Notes under the pieces: generated by a model
Database searches by the model: none
Told to the model about the DNA's origin: nothing
The model's input: the letters and a program-made list of their open reading frames with translations, nothing else
Made by a program: the position numbers and the translations under genes
In this document: in pieces, positions 1 to 9,911 of the stretch
How positions within the stretch are numbered: position 1 is the stretch's first letter
Layout: each line of letters opens with the position of its first letter
Source: Holophagales bacterium UBA5704
GTDB taxonomy: Bacteria; Acidobacteriota; Thermoanaerobaculia; Multivoradales; UBA5704
Direction of reading: 5' to 3'
Length of the DNA stretch: 33,633 nucleotides
Assembly: GCA_002420005.1 (NCBI GenBank)
Contig: DIHE01000031.1
Coordinates: 386 to 34,018, forward strand

Positions 1-278
1 AGCGAGGTCATCGGGTCCTGGAACACGAAGCCGACGGCGTGCGAGCCCGCCAGGCGCCGCTCGACGCTCCCCGCCGTGGGTTGCGCCAAGCCGGCGATCA
101 ACCGCAGCGCGGTGCTCTTGCCACAGCCGGAAGGACCCAACAGGCTGAGCCACTCGCCGGAACGCACGTCGAGGTCCAGCGCGGAGAGCGCAACGACCCC
201 GCTCGAGAACCGCCGCTCCACCCCGCGCAGGCGGACCACCGGCTCGGCGGGCGGCGTGTCAGGGATGCGAGGGGCCAC
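1..278 (-). CDS. ABC transporter ATP-binding protein (NitT/TauT-like), 5' part only
   Basis: This is the N-terminal part (about 92 residues) of a cytoplasmic importer ATPase whose gene continues past base 1. Visible motifs are a Walker A (GPSGCGKST) and a Q-loop (FVFQDP). I chose the GTG at 278-276, which starts VAPRIPDTPP. It overlaps the 3' end of the binding-protein gene by 20 bases, so the two are translationally linked. The pairing with a THI5/NMT1-type binding protein suggests the SsuB/TauB/ThiZ class of ATPases. The permease is not in the window and is presumably further downstream. The substrate cannot be read from this fragment. Confidence 0.9.
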   Translation of the reverse strand, partial: MAPRIPDTPPAEPVVRLRGVERRFSSGVVALSALDLDVRSGEWLSLLGPSGCGKSTALRLIAGLAQPTAGSVERRLAGSHAVGFVFQDPMTS

Positions 279-1269
279 GCGCCGGGGGCTTCTGCTGCAT
301 GCCGACCTTGCGATTGACGAACTGCAGCGTGTAGGCCTGGGACAGGTCGAGGCTCGGCGGATAGAGCCCGGCCCGGATCATGTCGGCCGCGAAAGCTTTC
401 CAGCGCGCGTCGGTCATCGCGCCGATGCCGAGCTTCAGGGCGTCGCCGGAGTCGACCACGCCGTGCTTCTTCATGGCATCGCGGCCATAGGCGAGCAGGT
501 CGTCGGTCATCTCCGGGTTGTCCTTCTTGATCAGCGCGTTGGCCGGCCGCGGATCGCCGTAGAGGTAGCTGTACCAGCCTTCGATGCTGGCATCGACGAA
601 GCGGCGGACCAGATCCGGCTTTTCGCGCACCAGCTTCCAGGAACACTCGATGGTGGTCGAGTAGCTGTCGAATCCATGGTCGGCGAGCACGTGGATGACC
701 GGTTTCACCCCGGCCTTCTGCAGAGTGAACGGCTCGCTGGTGAGATAGCCCTCCTGAATGGTCTTCTTGTCCGCCAGGAAGGGGGCCATGTTGAAGGTGT
801 AGACCCGGATCTGGTCGTCGGTGTAGCCGTAGCGGATCTTGAGGAAGTTCCAGAACGTGAGGCGCGCGGCCGGCGCGATCAGGATCGGCTTGCCTTTGAG
901 GGCTTCCAGAGTGTCGTTCCCTTGGCCGGGATGGGCCAGGAGAACCTGGGGGTCCTTCTGGAAGATCGCCGCCACGGTGACCATCGGGACCTTCGACTTG
1001 ACGTAGTTGAGGGCGGCGAAGGAGCTGGAGCCGACGTTGAAGTCGACCACTCCGGCGGCGAGGAGCTGGGGGTTGTTGACCTGCGGCCCCCCCATGCGCA
1101 GAGTGACGTCCAGGCCATGCCGCCGGTAGATGCCGGTCGCAAGGGCCTGATAGAAGCCCCCGTGCTCGGCCTCCGCCTTCCAGTTGGTGGCGAGCGTGAC
1201 CTTGTCGAGGGCGGCGCCGGGCACCGCGGCGAAGAGGAGCAGGGCGGGGGCGAGGAATCGTGTCAGCAC
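259..1269 (-). CDS. THI5/NMT1-like ABC transporter substrate-binding protein
   Basis: A 336-residue periplasmic binding protein. The N-terminus (VLTRFLAPALLLFAAVPGAA) is a signal peptide: a basic residue, a hydrophobic core and an A-x-A-like cleavage region. The mature part begins with KVTLATNWKAEAEHGGFYQA, which resembles the opening of NMT1/THI5-family proteins that bind pyrimidine, riboflavin, nitrate or sulfonate-type ligands. The start is a GTG 14 bases after the upstream acyltransferase stop. GGAG lies about 12 bases away and a GATACT hexamer 6 bases upstream, so translation could be SD-weak or leaderless. The gene overlaps the ATPase gene. The family call is good; the ligand is unknown. 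Co-location with lipid genes is not usual for this importer class. Confidence 0.88.
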   Translation of the reverse strand: MLTRFLAPALLLFAAVPGAALDKVTLATNWKAEAEHGGFYQALATGIYRRHGLDVTLRMGGPQVNNPQLLAAGVVDFNVGSSSFAALNYVKSKVPMVTVAAIFQKDPQVLLAHPGQGNDTLEALKGKPILIAPAARLTFWNFLKIRYGYTDDQIRVYTFNMAPFLADKKTIQEGYLTSEPFTLQKAGVKPVIHVLADHGFDSYSTTIECSWKLVREKPDLVRRFVDASIEGWYSYLYGDPRPANALIKKDNPEMTDDLLAYGRDAMKKHGVVDSGDALKLGIGAMTDARWKAFAADMIRAGLYPPSLDLSQAYTLQFVNRKVGMQQKPPARGPSHP

Positions 1270-1275
1270 GGACAG

Positions 1276-1281
1276 AGTATC
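1276..1281 (-). promoter_or_regulatory. Candidate -10 element (GATACT) before the binding-protein gene
   Basis: On the minus strand GATACT ends 6 bases before the GTG start of the binding protein. The same hexamer stands 7 bases before the start of the acyl-AMP ligase gene, and related hexamers precede two other starts in the window. No convincing -35 box is visible. The site also lies in a short within-operon gap, so it may be chance. Confidence 0.3.
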
Positions 1282-1283
1282 TC

Positions 1284-2687
1284 CTACCCTCCCGCCAACC
1301 GCCGCATCTCTTCGATCTCGGCGTGAAACAAGTCGACGATCGTCTCGGGATCGGGGACCAGGCCGGCGTCGGTGCCGACGCCGACCCGGATGTGGCCGTT
1401 GTAGCTGCAGATGGCGAAACCGAGCCCCACGGCGCCGGTCTGGGGTACCCAGAAGAAGACGTCCTGAATCGGCCGGCCGGCCAGGAAGAGCGGCTGCTTC
1501 GGGCCCGGCATGTTGGTCATCACCGCCGTCGCCTTGGCGCCGAAGATGGCGACGATCAGGCGGTGGAGCCAGAGCGGCCCGAGCCCCATGAGCGTGAGGA
1601 GCCAATAGACCACCAGCGGCTCGGCGGACTTGCGCAGCGCGAAGGCCCGTTTGCGCACCACTTGCAGCCGTTCGCGCGGCTCGGCGATGCCGGCGGGCAA
1701 GGCGAGGAAGACGAGGCCGAACTCGTTGCCCATGTCGGCCATCTTGTCGATCGCCCGCAGGTTGACCGGCATGGCGGCACGGAAGTTGAGCCCCCGCCGC
1801 CGCGGGGCACCCCGCTTCTCCAGATAGCGCCCCATGGCTCCCGAGACCGCGGTGAGCAGCACGTCGTTGATCGTGCCGCCGAGCGCCTTGCCGATCGTCT
1901 TCACCTCCTCCACCGGAATCGCCCGGGTCCAGGCGACGCGCTTCGCGGTGTGCAGGCGCCCGCGGAACAGGGTGCGGGGATCGGGGAGGAGCGCGATCAG
2001 CCGGCCGAGGGCGGCGGTCGCGGCCAGCGCCTTCAGCCAGCCGCCGAGGCGGCGGAACGCCTCCGAGGAGGCGATGAGCAGGCGCATGCCCTCCGGCATC
2101 ACCTGCTCGGCGACTCCGCACGCCTCCTCCAGAACTGCCGGGGACCGCTCGCGCAGCATCGCGGTGAACGGGTTGCCGACGCCCGCGCCCTGCGGATCGC
2201 TCGTCAGGTCGGTCAAGGAGAGCAGGACGAACATCAGCCCGACGCCGTCGCCGATGCAGTGATGGACCCGGGCGTAGAAGATCGTATCGCCCTGGTAGTT
2301 TTCGACGACGTGAAAATTCCACAGCGGGCGCCCGGGATCGAGCGGCTCGCTGGTGAGCCGGCTGATCAGGTCCTGCAGCTCCGCGTCGCCACCGGGATCC
2401 GGCAGCCGCATCCACGAAAGGTGGTTGTCGAGGGCGAAGGCCGGGTCGTCCTCCCAATAGGGCTTGCCCCCACGGTAGACGATCTTCTGCCGGAAGCGCG
2501 GCAGCCCGCCGATGCGCTCCTCGACGATGGCCCGCACCCGCGCGCGGTCGAGCGTCCCGGAGATGCCCAGGACCCCGTTGATCATCATCAGGTTGGTCGG
2601 CCGGTCCATGCGCAGCCAGGCATGGTCGACCGCGGTGAGCGGCCGGGCGGTGGCGGGGGCGGGGGCGGTCTGATCGGATGGGGCCAC
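1284..2687 (-). CDS. Wax ester synthase / diacylglycerol acyltransferase (WS/DGAT)
   Basis: A 467-residue enzyme of the bacterial WS/DGAT family, which transfers acyl groups from acyl-CoA to fatty alcohols or diacylglycerol to make wax esters or triacylglycerol at the membrane/lipid-droplet surface. The catalytic HHxxxDG motif is intact (HHCIGDG, residues 142-148) and is preceded by the family's PLW motif (residues 121-123). A C-terminal NMPGP stretch matches the conserved NVPGP-like motif. Length is normal for the family. The start is GTG with AGGAG nine bases upstream. The gene sits 25 bases after the DNA methyltransferase gene and 14 before the binding-protein gene. The N-terminal Ala/Pro-rich stretch (residues 7-15) is low complexity. 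Substrate preference cannot be read from sequence. Confidence 0.93.
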   Translation of the reverse strand: MAPSDQTAPAPATARPLTAVDHAWLRMDRPTNLMMINGVLGISGTLDRARVRAIVEERIGGLPRFRQKIVYRGGKPYWEDDPAFALDNHLSWMRLPDPGGDAELQDLISRLTSEPLDPGRPLWNFHVVENYQGDTIFYARVHHCIGDGVGLMFVLLSLTDLTSDPQGAGVGNPFTAMLRERSPAVLEEACGVAEQVMPEGMRLLIASSEAFRRLGGWLKALAATAALGRLIALLPDPRTLFRGRLHTAKRVAWTRAIPVEEVKTIGKALGGTINDVLLTAVSGAMGRYLEKRGAPRRRGLNFRAAMPVNLRAIDKMADMGNEFGLVFLALPAGIAEPRERLQVVRKRAFALRKSAEPLVVYWLLTLMGLGPLWLHRLIVAIFGAKATAVMTNMPGPKQPLFLAGRPIQDVFFWVPQTGAVGLGFAICSYNGHIRVGVGTDAGLVPDPETIVDLFHAEIEEMRRLAGG

Positions 2688-2712
2688 GGGGTCGTTCTCC
2701 TGGAGGTCGGTG

Positions 2713-3945
2713 TCAAAACCGAGCAGAGACGTCGAACTCGACGAGCTCCTTCTTGGAGTTCCTCTTGCGGATCGCGCGGATCTGCACGTCGGCCAAGCCT
2801 GCCGCTTCCATCATGTGGGCATAGATCCGCTCGACCGGCAGCAACTCGCCGTAGAACGTTGAATTGCCGACGATATAATGCAGCTTCGCTCCCGGTGCAA
2901 GAACGGCTCGAAGCTCGGCGAAATGCCTCGCCATGTCGACGCAGTACTTACGGACATAGGCGGCGAGAAGGGTTCCGTTGGTGTTGCGCGGGCTCGCAAT
3001 CCGGCCGAGGATCGCCTCCAGCTCGGGGGAGGAGTAGGCCAACCCCTCGGGCCTCCAATCGGCAAGGCGACTCGTCGCCACTCCCCAGGTGCCACCGATT
3101 GCAAGCCAATCGAGCTCCCCAGCGTCACGACCATTGACGAGAAACCGAAGCCAGTACATGTACGGGCGCAACTCGCGGATGTAGGACATCCTGTTCGCAT
3201 AGGGCGGCGAGGTCACGACCAGATCGAAGGGCTCGCGATCCAGCGAAGACAGCTCCCGAGCGTCATGCAAGAGGATCGCGGCGCGCCCCCTCGGGTTTTC
3301 GGCCGCGCCGTCGAGGACGAAGTCGGTATTTTCCCGAAACATCCGGGCGAAGTCCGGCTGGATGTCGAGAGCCAGCTGAAACCCATCCTTGAAGGACATC
3401 GACTGGTGATTGAACGCAGCGTTCGAGCACGCGATCAGGGTACGGCAAAAAGCAATGCGGAGGAGGTTGCCCTCTGCCGTTCCGGGGGCTGCCGTGGCTT
3501 CCAGCGCAACGCGGAGCCGGCAGAGAAACTCAAGAGCCGCGGGCGACCACCAACGCTCGATGTTGTGGAGGGGCGGCGGCGCGCCCGGCTCAGCCCCTTT
3601 CCTTCCAGCCAGGCCGAGGGCCTCGGCACCGGCGCGCCGCGCCCGCTCGAGGACGGATGCCGAGTAGCGGGCCGTCTTGGCTTGGCCGAACCAGATGAGG
3701 AACGGATTGATGTCCGTTGTCGCTGCATCGTGGCCATGGTACGCCGCACAGAGCGCCGTCGTCGCCGTGCCACAAAAGGGGTCGAGAACTCGCAGAGGTT
3801 TCTCGGCCCGTCCCATCAGCTCTTCGACGATCCGCACCGAGTAGGCCGGTGTGAGACGGAGCCAACCATGCCGGCCGGTTTTGACATTGTATTTATGCGT
3901 GTAGTCGGCCCGCTGCCGGAGCCTGTCGATTCCAACCTGGGTCAT
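2713..3945 (-). CDS. DNA methyltransferase with TSPPY motif (probably N4-cytosine or N6-adenine)
   Basis: A 410-residue S-adenosylmethionine-dependent DNA amino-methyltransferase. The SAM-binding motif is DPFCGTATT (from residue 55), followed by an acidic strand end (D78). The catalytic motif is TSPPY (residues 245-249). Serine before PPY is more usual in N4-cytosine enzymes than the DPPY of most adenine enzymes. The SAM motif comes before the catalytic one. I chose ATG 3945 because it has GGAGG just upstream and overlaps the stop of the restriction-like gene as ATGA. A longer open frame upstream overlaps that gene and is not needed. GC is visibly lower than in the flanking lipid genes, which fits horizontal gain. 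The methylated site is unknown. Confidence 0.92.
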   Translation of the reverse strand: MTQVGIDRLRQRADYTHKYNVKTGRHGWLRLTPAYSVRIVEELMGRAEKPLRVLDPFCGTATTALCAAYHGHDAATTDINPFLIWFGQAKTARYSASVLERARRAGAEALGLAGRKGAEPGAPPPLHNIERWWSPAALEFLCRLRVALEATAAPGTAEGNLLRIAFCRTLIACSNAAFNHQSMSFKDGFQLALDIQPDFARMFRENTDFVLDGAAENPRGRAAILLHDARELSSLDREPFDLVVTSPPYANRMSYIRELRPYMYWLRFLVNGRDAGELDWLAIGGTWGVATSRLADWRPEGLAYSSPELEAILGRIASPRNTNGTLLAAYVRKYCVDMARHFAELRAVLAPGAKLHYIVGNSTFYGELLPVERIYAHMMEAAGLADVQIRAIRKRNSKKELVEFDVSARF

Positions 3946-4832
3946 GAAGCCTCCGGAGAAAGCAAGGCTCGCAAGACCCCGTCGATCTCCTGGTGCAGAA
4001 CCTGCTGGTTGCGCTCGAAGAACCCAGCGAGATCGAAGCCCAGCACCTCCTGCGTAAAGTCGTAGGTCGACCGCAGCGGATCCTTCAGGCCGATGACGCC
4101 GGTCAGGACCACCCACCGTTCTGCTCGATACCGGGTCAGAATGTCGGTGTCGATCTGGGAGGATAGGATCACGGCGCAGGGCAGGTAACCCTGGATATAA
4201 GCCGTCGCGGCATTGGAAAGATCCGCGTTCTGGCGCTTCGAGTCTTTGCTTTTATAACCCTGCCGAACCTCGAAAACCGATCCGGCCAGCGCCGAAGAGA
4301 CCCGCTTGTCGACTCCCAACCCACCGGCCGCCTTCTTCATCCAGTCGTGAAAGCGCCTCCGGACGGGCGCATCCTTGATCTCCGCCAGCAACGCACGTCC
4401 ATCCAGGGAGAGGGTGCGCCTCGTGCCGCTTTCGCGGGTCACTTCATAGGACCACGCGACGGATTCGGAAGAGAGGCCAAGCGAATCTTGCAGGATTGAC
4501 CGGAAGACGCGCTCACAACCAATGCCGATCTGGCGATAGATGCTCGTCATCCCTCCGGCCGCCTTGTGGGCCGCATACAGCAGGGGGTTGTCGAGCCCGA
4601 ACCAGCTATAGAAGGCGTCGTTCCGATAGAGGTCGCGGAACTGTTCAAGGGTCAACCCTGCGGCCCGGCCCTGGCCGAAGCGTGGCTTGTAGTTGGCGCA
4701 CATCCTGAGGGGCTCAAGGATGAGTGGAAGGTACTTGGCGTCGTCTGACAAGGGCCTGGCTCCCGCAAGATTCCGGCGCGCAACCAGGTCGGAGTCCCTC
4801 TTGGAGCCCGGCTCGCGCGCGCCTTTGGCCAT
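3942..4832 (-). CDS. Putative type II restriction endonuclease partnering the methyltransferase
   Basis: A 296-residue protein directly upstream of, and overlapping by 4 bases, the DNA methyltransferase. I see a plausible nuclease core at residues 187-204 (FEVRQGYKSKDSKRQNAD), where E188 and K194/K196 could serve in a PD-(D/E)xK-like site. A hydrophobic strand (CAVILSS) follows. The style recalls CfrBI/StyI-like restriction enzymes, whose partner enzymes include N4-cytosine methylases, but that is recollection and not a search result. The ATG at 4832 is preferred. A GTG at 4856 would add eight residues. Neither has a strong Shine-Dalgarno sequence. Context is the main argument for the restriction role. 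A non-nuclease partner is possible. Confidence 0.65.
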   Translation of the reverse strand: MAKGAREPGSKRDSDLVARRNLAGARPLSDDAKYLPLILEPLRMCANYKPRFGQGRAAGLTLEQFRDLYRNDAFYSWFGLDNPLLYAAHKAAGGMTSIYRQIGIGCERVFRSILQDSLGLSSESVAWSYEVTRESGTRRTLSLDGRALLAEIKDAPVRRRFHDWMKKAAGGLGVDKRVSSALAGSVFEVRQGYKSKDSKRQNADLSNAATAYIQGYLPCAVILSSQIDTDILTRYRAERWVVLTGVIGLKDPLRSTYDFTQEVLGFDLAGFFERNQQVLHQEIDGVLRALLSPEAS

Positions 4833-4905
4833 TCTACCCGCATTCACCCAGACCACCGGCTAGGCACCCGATCGCCCGGCGACAGCGCCTCGGCGGCAAT
4901 ACCGG

Positions 4906-7722
<2,817 letters not shown>

Positions 7723-7729
7723 GCGGGGG

Positions 7730-7735
7730 AGTATC
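7730..7735 (-). promoter_or_regulatory. Candidate -10 element (GATACT) before the acyl ligase fusion gene
   Basis: GATACT on the minus strand ends 7 bases before the ATG at 7722. There is no Shine-Dalgarno sequence in the intervening CCCCCGC. This spacing would put the transcript start at or next to the ATG. It would let the ligase gene be transcribed apart from the exporter genes upstream. No clear -35 sequence is seen. Confidence 0.35.
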
Positions 7736-7775
7736 TCATGGCGGTCTCCCCGCGGGCCTCCCTCCAGCACCCCGC

Positions 7776-9911
7776 TCAAGGATGGGCGATGACCAGGAGC
7801 GTCCGCGCCCGCCGCAGCACGCAGCCGAGGGCCTGCCGGAGGCTCTCCGGATCGAGGGCGGCGAAGCTCTCGTCGAGGACGATCAGCTCGGCGCGCTGGA
7901 GGAGCGCGCGGGCGATGTAGAGCCGGCTCTTCTCGCCGTGCGAAAGCTGCCAGCCGGACTCGCCGACCATCTGGTTCAAGCCGGAGGGCATGCGGTCCAG
8001 CAGCTCGCCGAGGCCCAGCTCGCGGCAGACCGCCTCCGCCTCCTCCAGGTCGCCCGGCCGCGGCGGCCATTCGCGCCCCATCAGGAGATTGAAGGCGAAG
8101 GTGTCGGTGAGCACGTGGTTCTCCTGGAACTGCGGCGCCGCCACCGCCCGCTTGCGCCAACCGTCGAGGCCCAGGGAGTGGCGGTCCAGGCCCTCCAGCA
8201 GGAGCAGCCCGGACTGCGGAATCCGCAGGCCGGAGAGGACCGAGCCGAGCGTCGATTTGCCGCCGCCGGACGGCCCTTCCAGGAGGAGCCGCTCCCCCGC
8301 CTGGATGGTGAGCGCACAGCCGGCGAGGGCGGGATCGGCGCGCTCGCCATAGCGGAAGACGAGATCGTGCGCCTCGACCACCACATGCGCCTCGTCTCCT
8401 GCGGCCGGGGCTGCGGCGGAGAGCAGCTCCGCCTCGGGGGCCACGGTCTCGCGGCGGCCGGCGGCGTGGAAGATCGGCGCCACCTCGCGCCAGGCCACGC
8501 CGGCCTCGGCCATCTCGCCGAGACCGCGGGTCATCTTCCAGAAAGCCCACCAGGCGAACAGCGAGCCACCCAGGGTGACCGCCAGGCTGGCGGTGGTGGC
8601 GGTGCCGCGCACGAACGGGACGGCCAGCGCGGCGAGGCTCAGCAACAGCCAGCCGCGCGGGATGACCGAGCGCATCAGCGCCGCCCGGCGGTCCAGCTCG
8701 CCGGAGAGGTCGAGGTAACGCTCCAGGTCGCGGTCTTCCTGCGCGTGCCAGCGGCCGGTGCTCTGCTGGGCGAGGCGGGTGCGGTGGCCGACCATCTGCT
8801 CGACGAGGTCGTAGGTCATCTCCAGCCGGGCGCCGGTCCAGGTGCGCCGCTGCAGGTAGTACCGCCGGCCAAGCCAGGCGGTCACGCCCACCCAGGCGAG
8901 CAGCAGGGCGACGTGCACCCAGCCGGCCGCCCCGGCGGCGAGAATGGGGACCGCCAGAACCAGCTCGGAAAGCGTGATGGCGCCGACATGCGAGCCGGTC
9001 AACGCGAAGGTCTCCAGCGCCTCGGCGTTCAGGATGCGGGAGAGGAGCTGGCCCGCCCCTTGGTGGCGGATCTCCTCGGGCTCGATCTTGAGCGCTCCGG
9101 TCATCAACCGCCGCTTGAGCAGCCGGCCGGCGCACACCGAAAGCACGCCCGCGGTCCACAGCTCCAGGCTGCGGAACGGGATGAACGAGAGCTGGAGGAG
9201 CGCCCAGGCGATCAACCAGCCGGGATCGAGCCGGCCGCGCAGGACGCCCAGGCCCAGCACCCACCAGGAGAGCAGGAGCAGCGTGTGCTGCATCATGTGG
9301 GAAACCACCAGGACGGCGGCCCTCCCCGGCAGGCCGGCCTGGCGCACCGCCGCCCAGGGAGGGGCACCGGGAGGCAGGCCGAGCAGCCAGCAGCCCCCGA
9401 TGCGGGTGGCGGCGAGGCGCTCGGCGAGCAGCGCCGCGCGCGCCTTCGCCCGCCGCCGTGGCGGCACGTCCGCTTCGGCGAGGAGACGGTCCACCTCCGG
9501 CCCGAGCCGGGCGTCGCGCTCGCTGCGCAGGACGGCGCACAGGAGGTCGACCGGCACCCGGCGCACCCGGTGCTCCGCATCGAGCACCCGGGCCGACCTC
9601 CGGCCGGCACCGAGCAGGGGCAGGAAGCGGGGGCTCCCCTCCCCGGGCAGGCGCAGGAGCGCCGGAGAGGCGCGCCGCACCAGGCTTTCGACCTCGCCGT
9701 AGGCCGCCTCGACCGGCTCCGCTTCGAGCCCCATCGCGGCCACCGCGGCGCCGATCCAGCGGTCGAGGAGGTCCGCCGAGGCCTCCTCCGCCGGCTCGGC
9801 GAGATCGAGCTTCCCGGGAGCCAGGCCCCGGCGGCGCGCCAGGACGGAGAGGGCCTCACCGAGGCGGCCGACCGGCCAGGCGAGGGCGGCGAGATCGAGC
9901 GCGCGGGTCAT
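7776..9911 (-). CDS. ABC exporter (fused permease/ATPase) with degenerate N-terminal peptidase-like domain
   Basis: A 711-residue inner-membrane exporter half. Residues 1-125 resemble the outline of a C39-like domain (GLEAEPVEAAYGEVESLVRR, then strands ending ARVLDAEHRVRRV) but have no catalytic Cys/His. This is probably a binding-only domain. Residues 195-465 hold the transmembrane segments. The nucleotide-binding domain has Walker A GPSGGGKST (546-554), an off-consensus signature LSHGE (656-660), Walker B LIVLDES (676-682) and the switch histidine in VIAH (H710). The protein ends one residue after H710, so the usual last 25-30 residues of the domain are missing. The start overlaps the C39 exporter stop (ATGA), so the two are co-translated and may form a heterodimer. 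Confidence 0.87.
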   Translation of the reverse strand: MTRALDLAALAWPVGRLGEALSVLARRRGLAPGKLDLAEPAEEASADLLDRWIGAAVAAMGLEAEPVEAAYGEVESLVRRASPALLRLPGEGSPRFLPLLGAGRRSARVLDAEHRVRRVPVDLLCAVLRSERDARLGPEVDRLLAEADVPPRRRAKARAALLAERLAATRIGGCWLLGLPPGAPPWAAVRQAGLPGRAAVLVVSHMMQHTLLLLSWWVLGLGVLRGRLDPGWLIAWALLQLSFIPFRSLELWTAGVLSVCAGRLLKRRLMTGALKIEPEEIRHQGAGQLLSRILNAEALETFALTGSHVGAITLSELVLAVPILAAGAAGWVHVALLLAWVGVTAWLGRRYYLQRRTWTGARLEMTYDLVEQMVGHRTRLAQQSTGRWHAQEDRDLERYLDLSGELDRRAALMRSVIPRGWLLLSLAALAVPFVRGTATTASLAVTLGGSLFAWWAFWKMTRGLGEMAEAGVAWREVAPIFHAAGRRETVAPEAELLSAAAPAAGDEAHVVVEAHDLVFRYGERADPALAGCALTIQAGERLLLEGPSGGGKSTLGSVLSGLRIPQSGLLLLEGLDRHSLGLDGWRKRAVAAPQFQENHVLTDTFAFNLLMGREWPPRPGDLEEAEAVCRELGLGELLDRMPSGLNQMVGESGWQLSHGEKSRLYIARALLQRAELIVLDESFAALDPESLRQALGCVLRRARTLLVIAHP

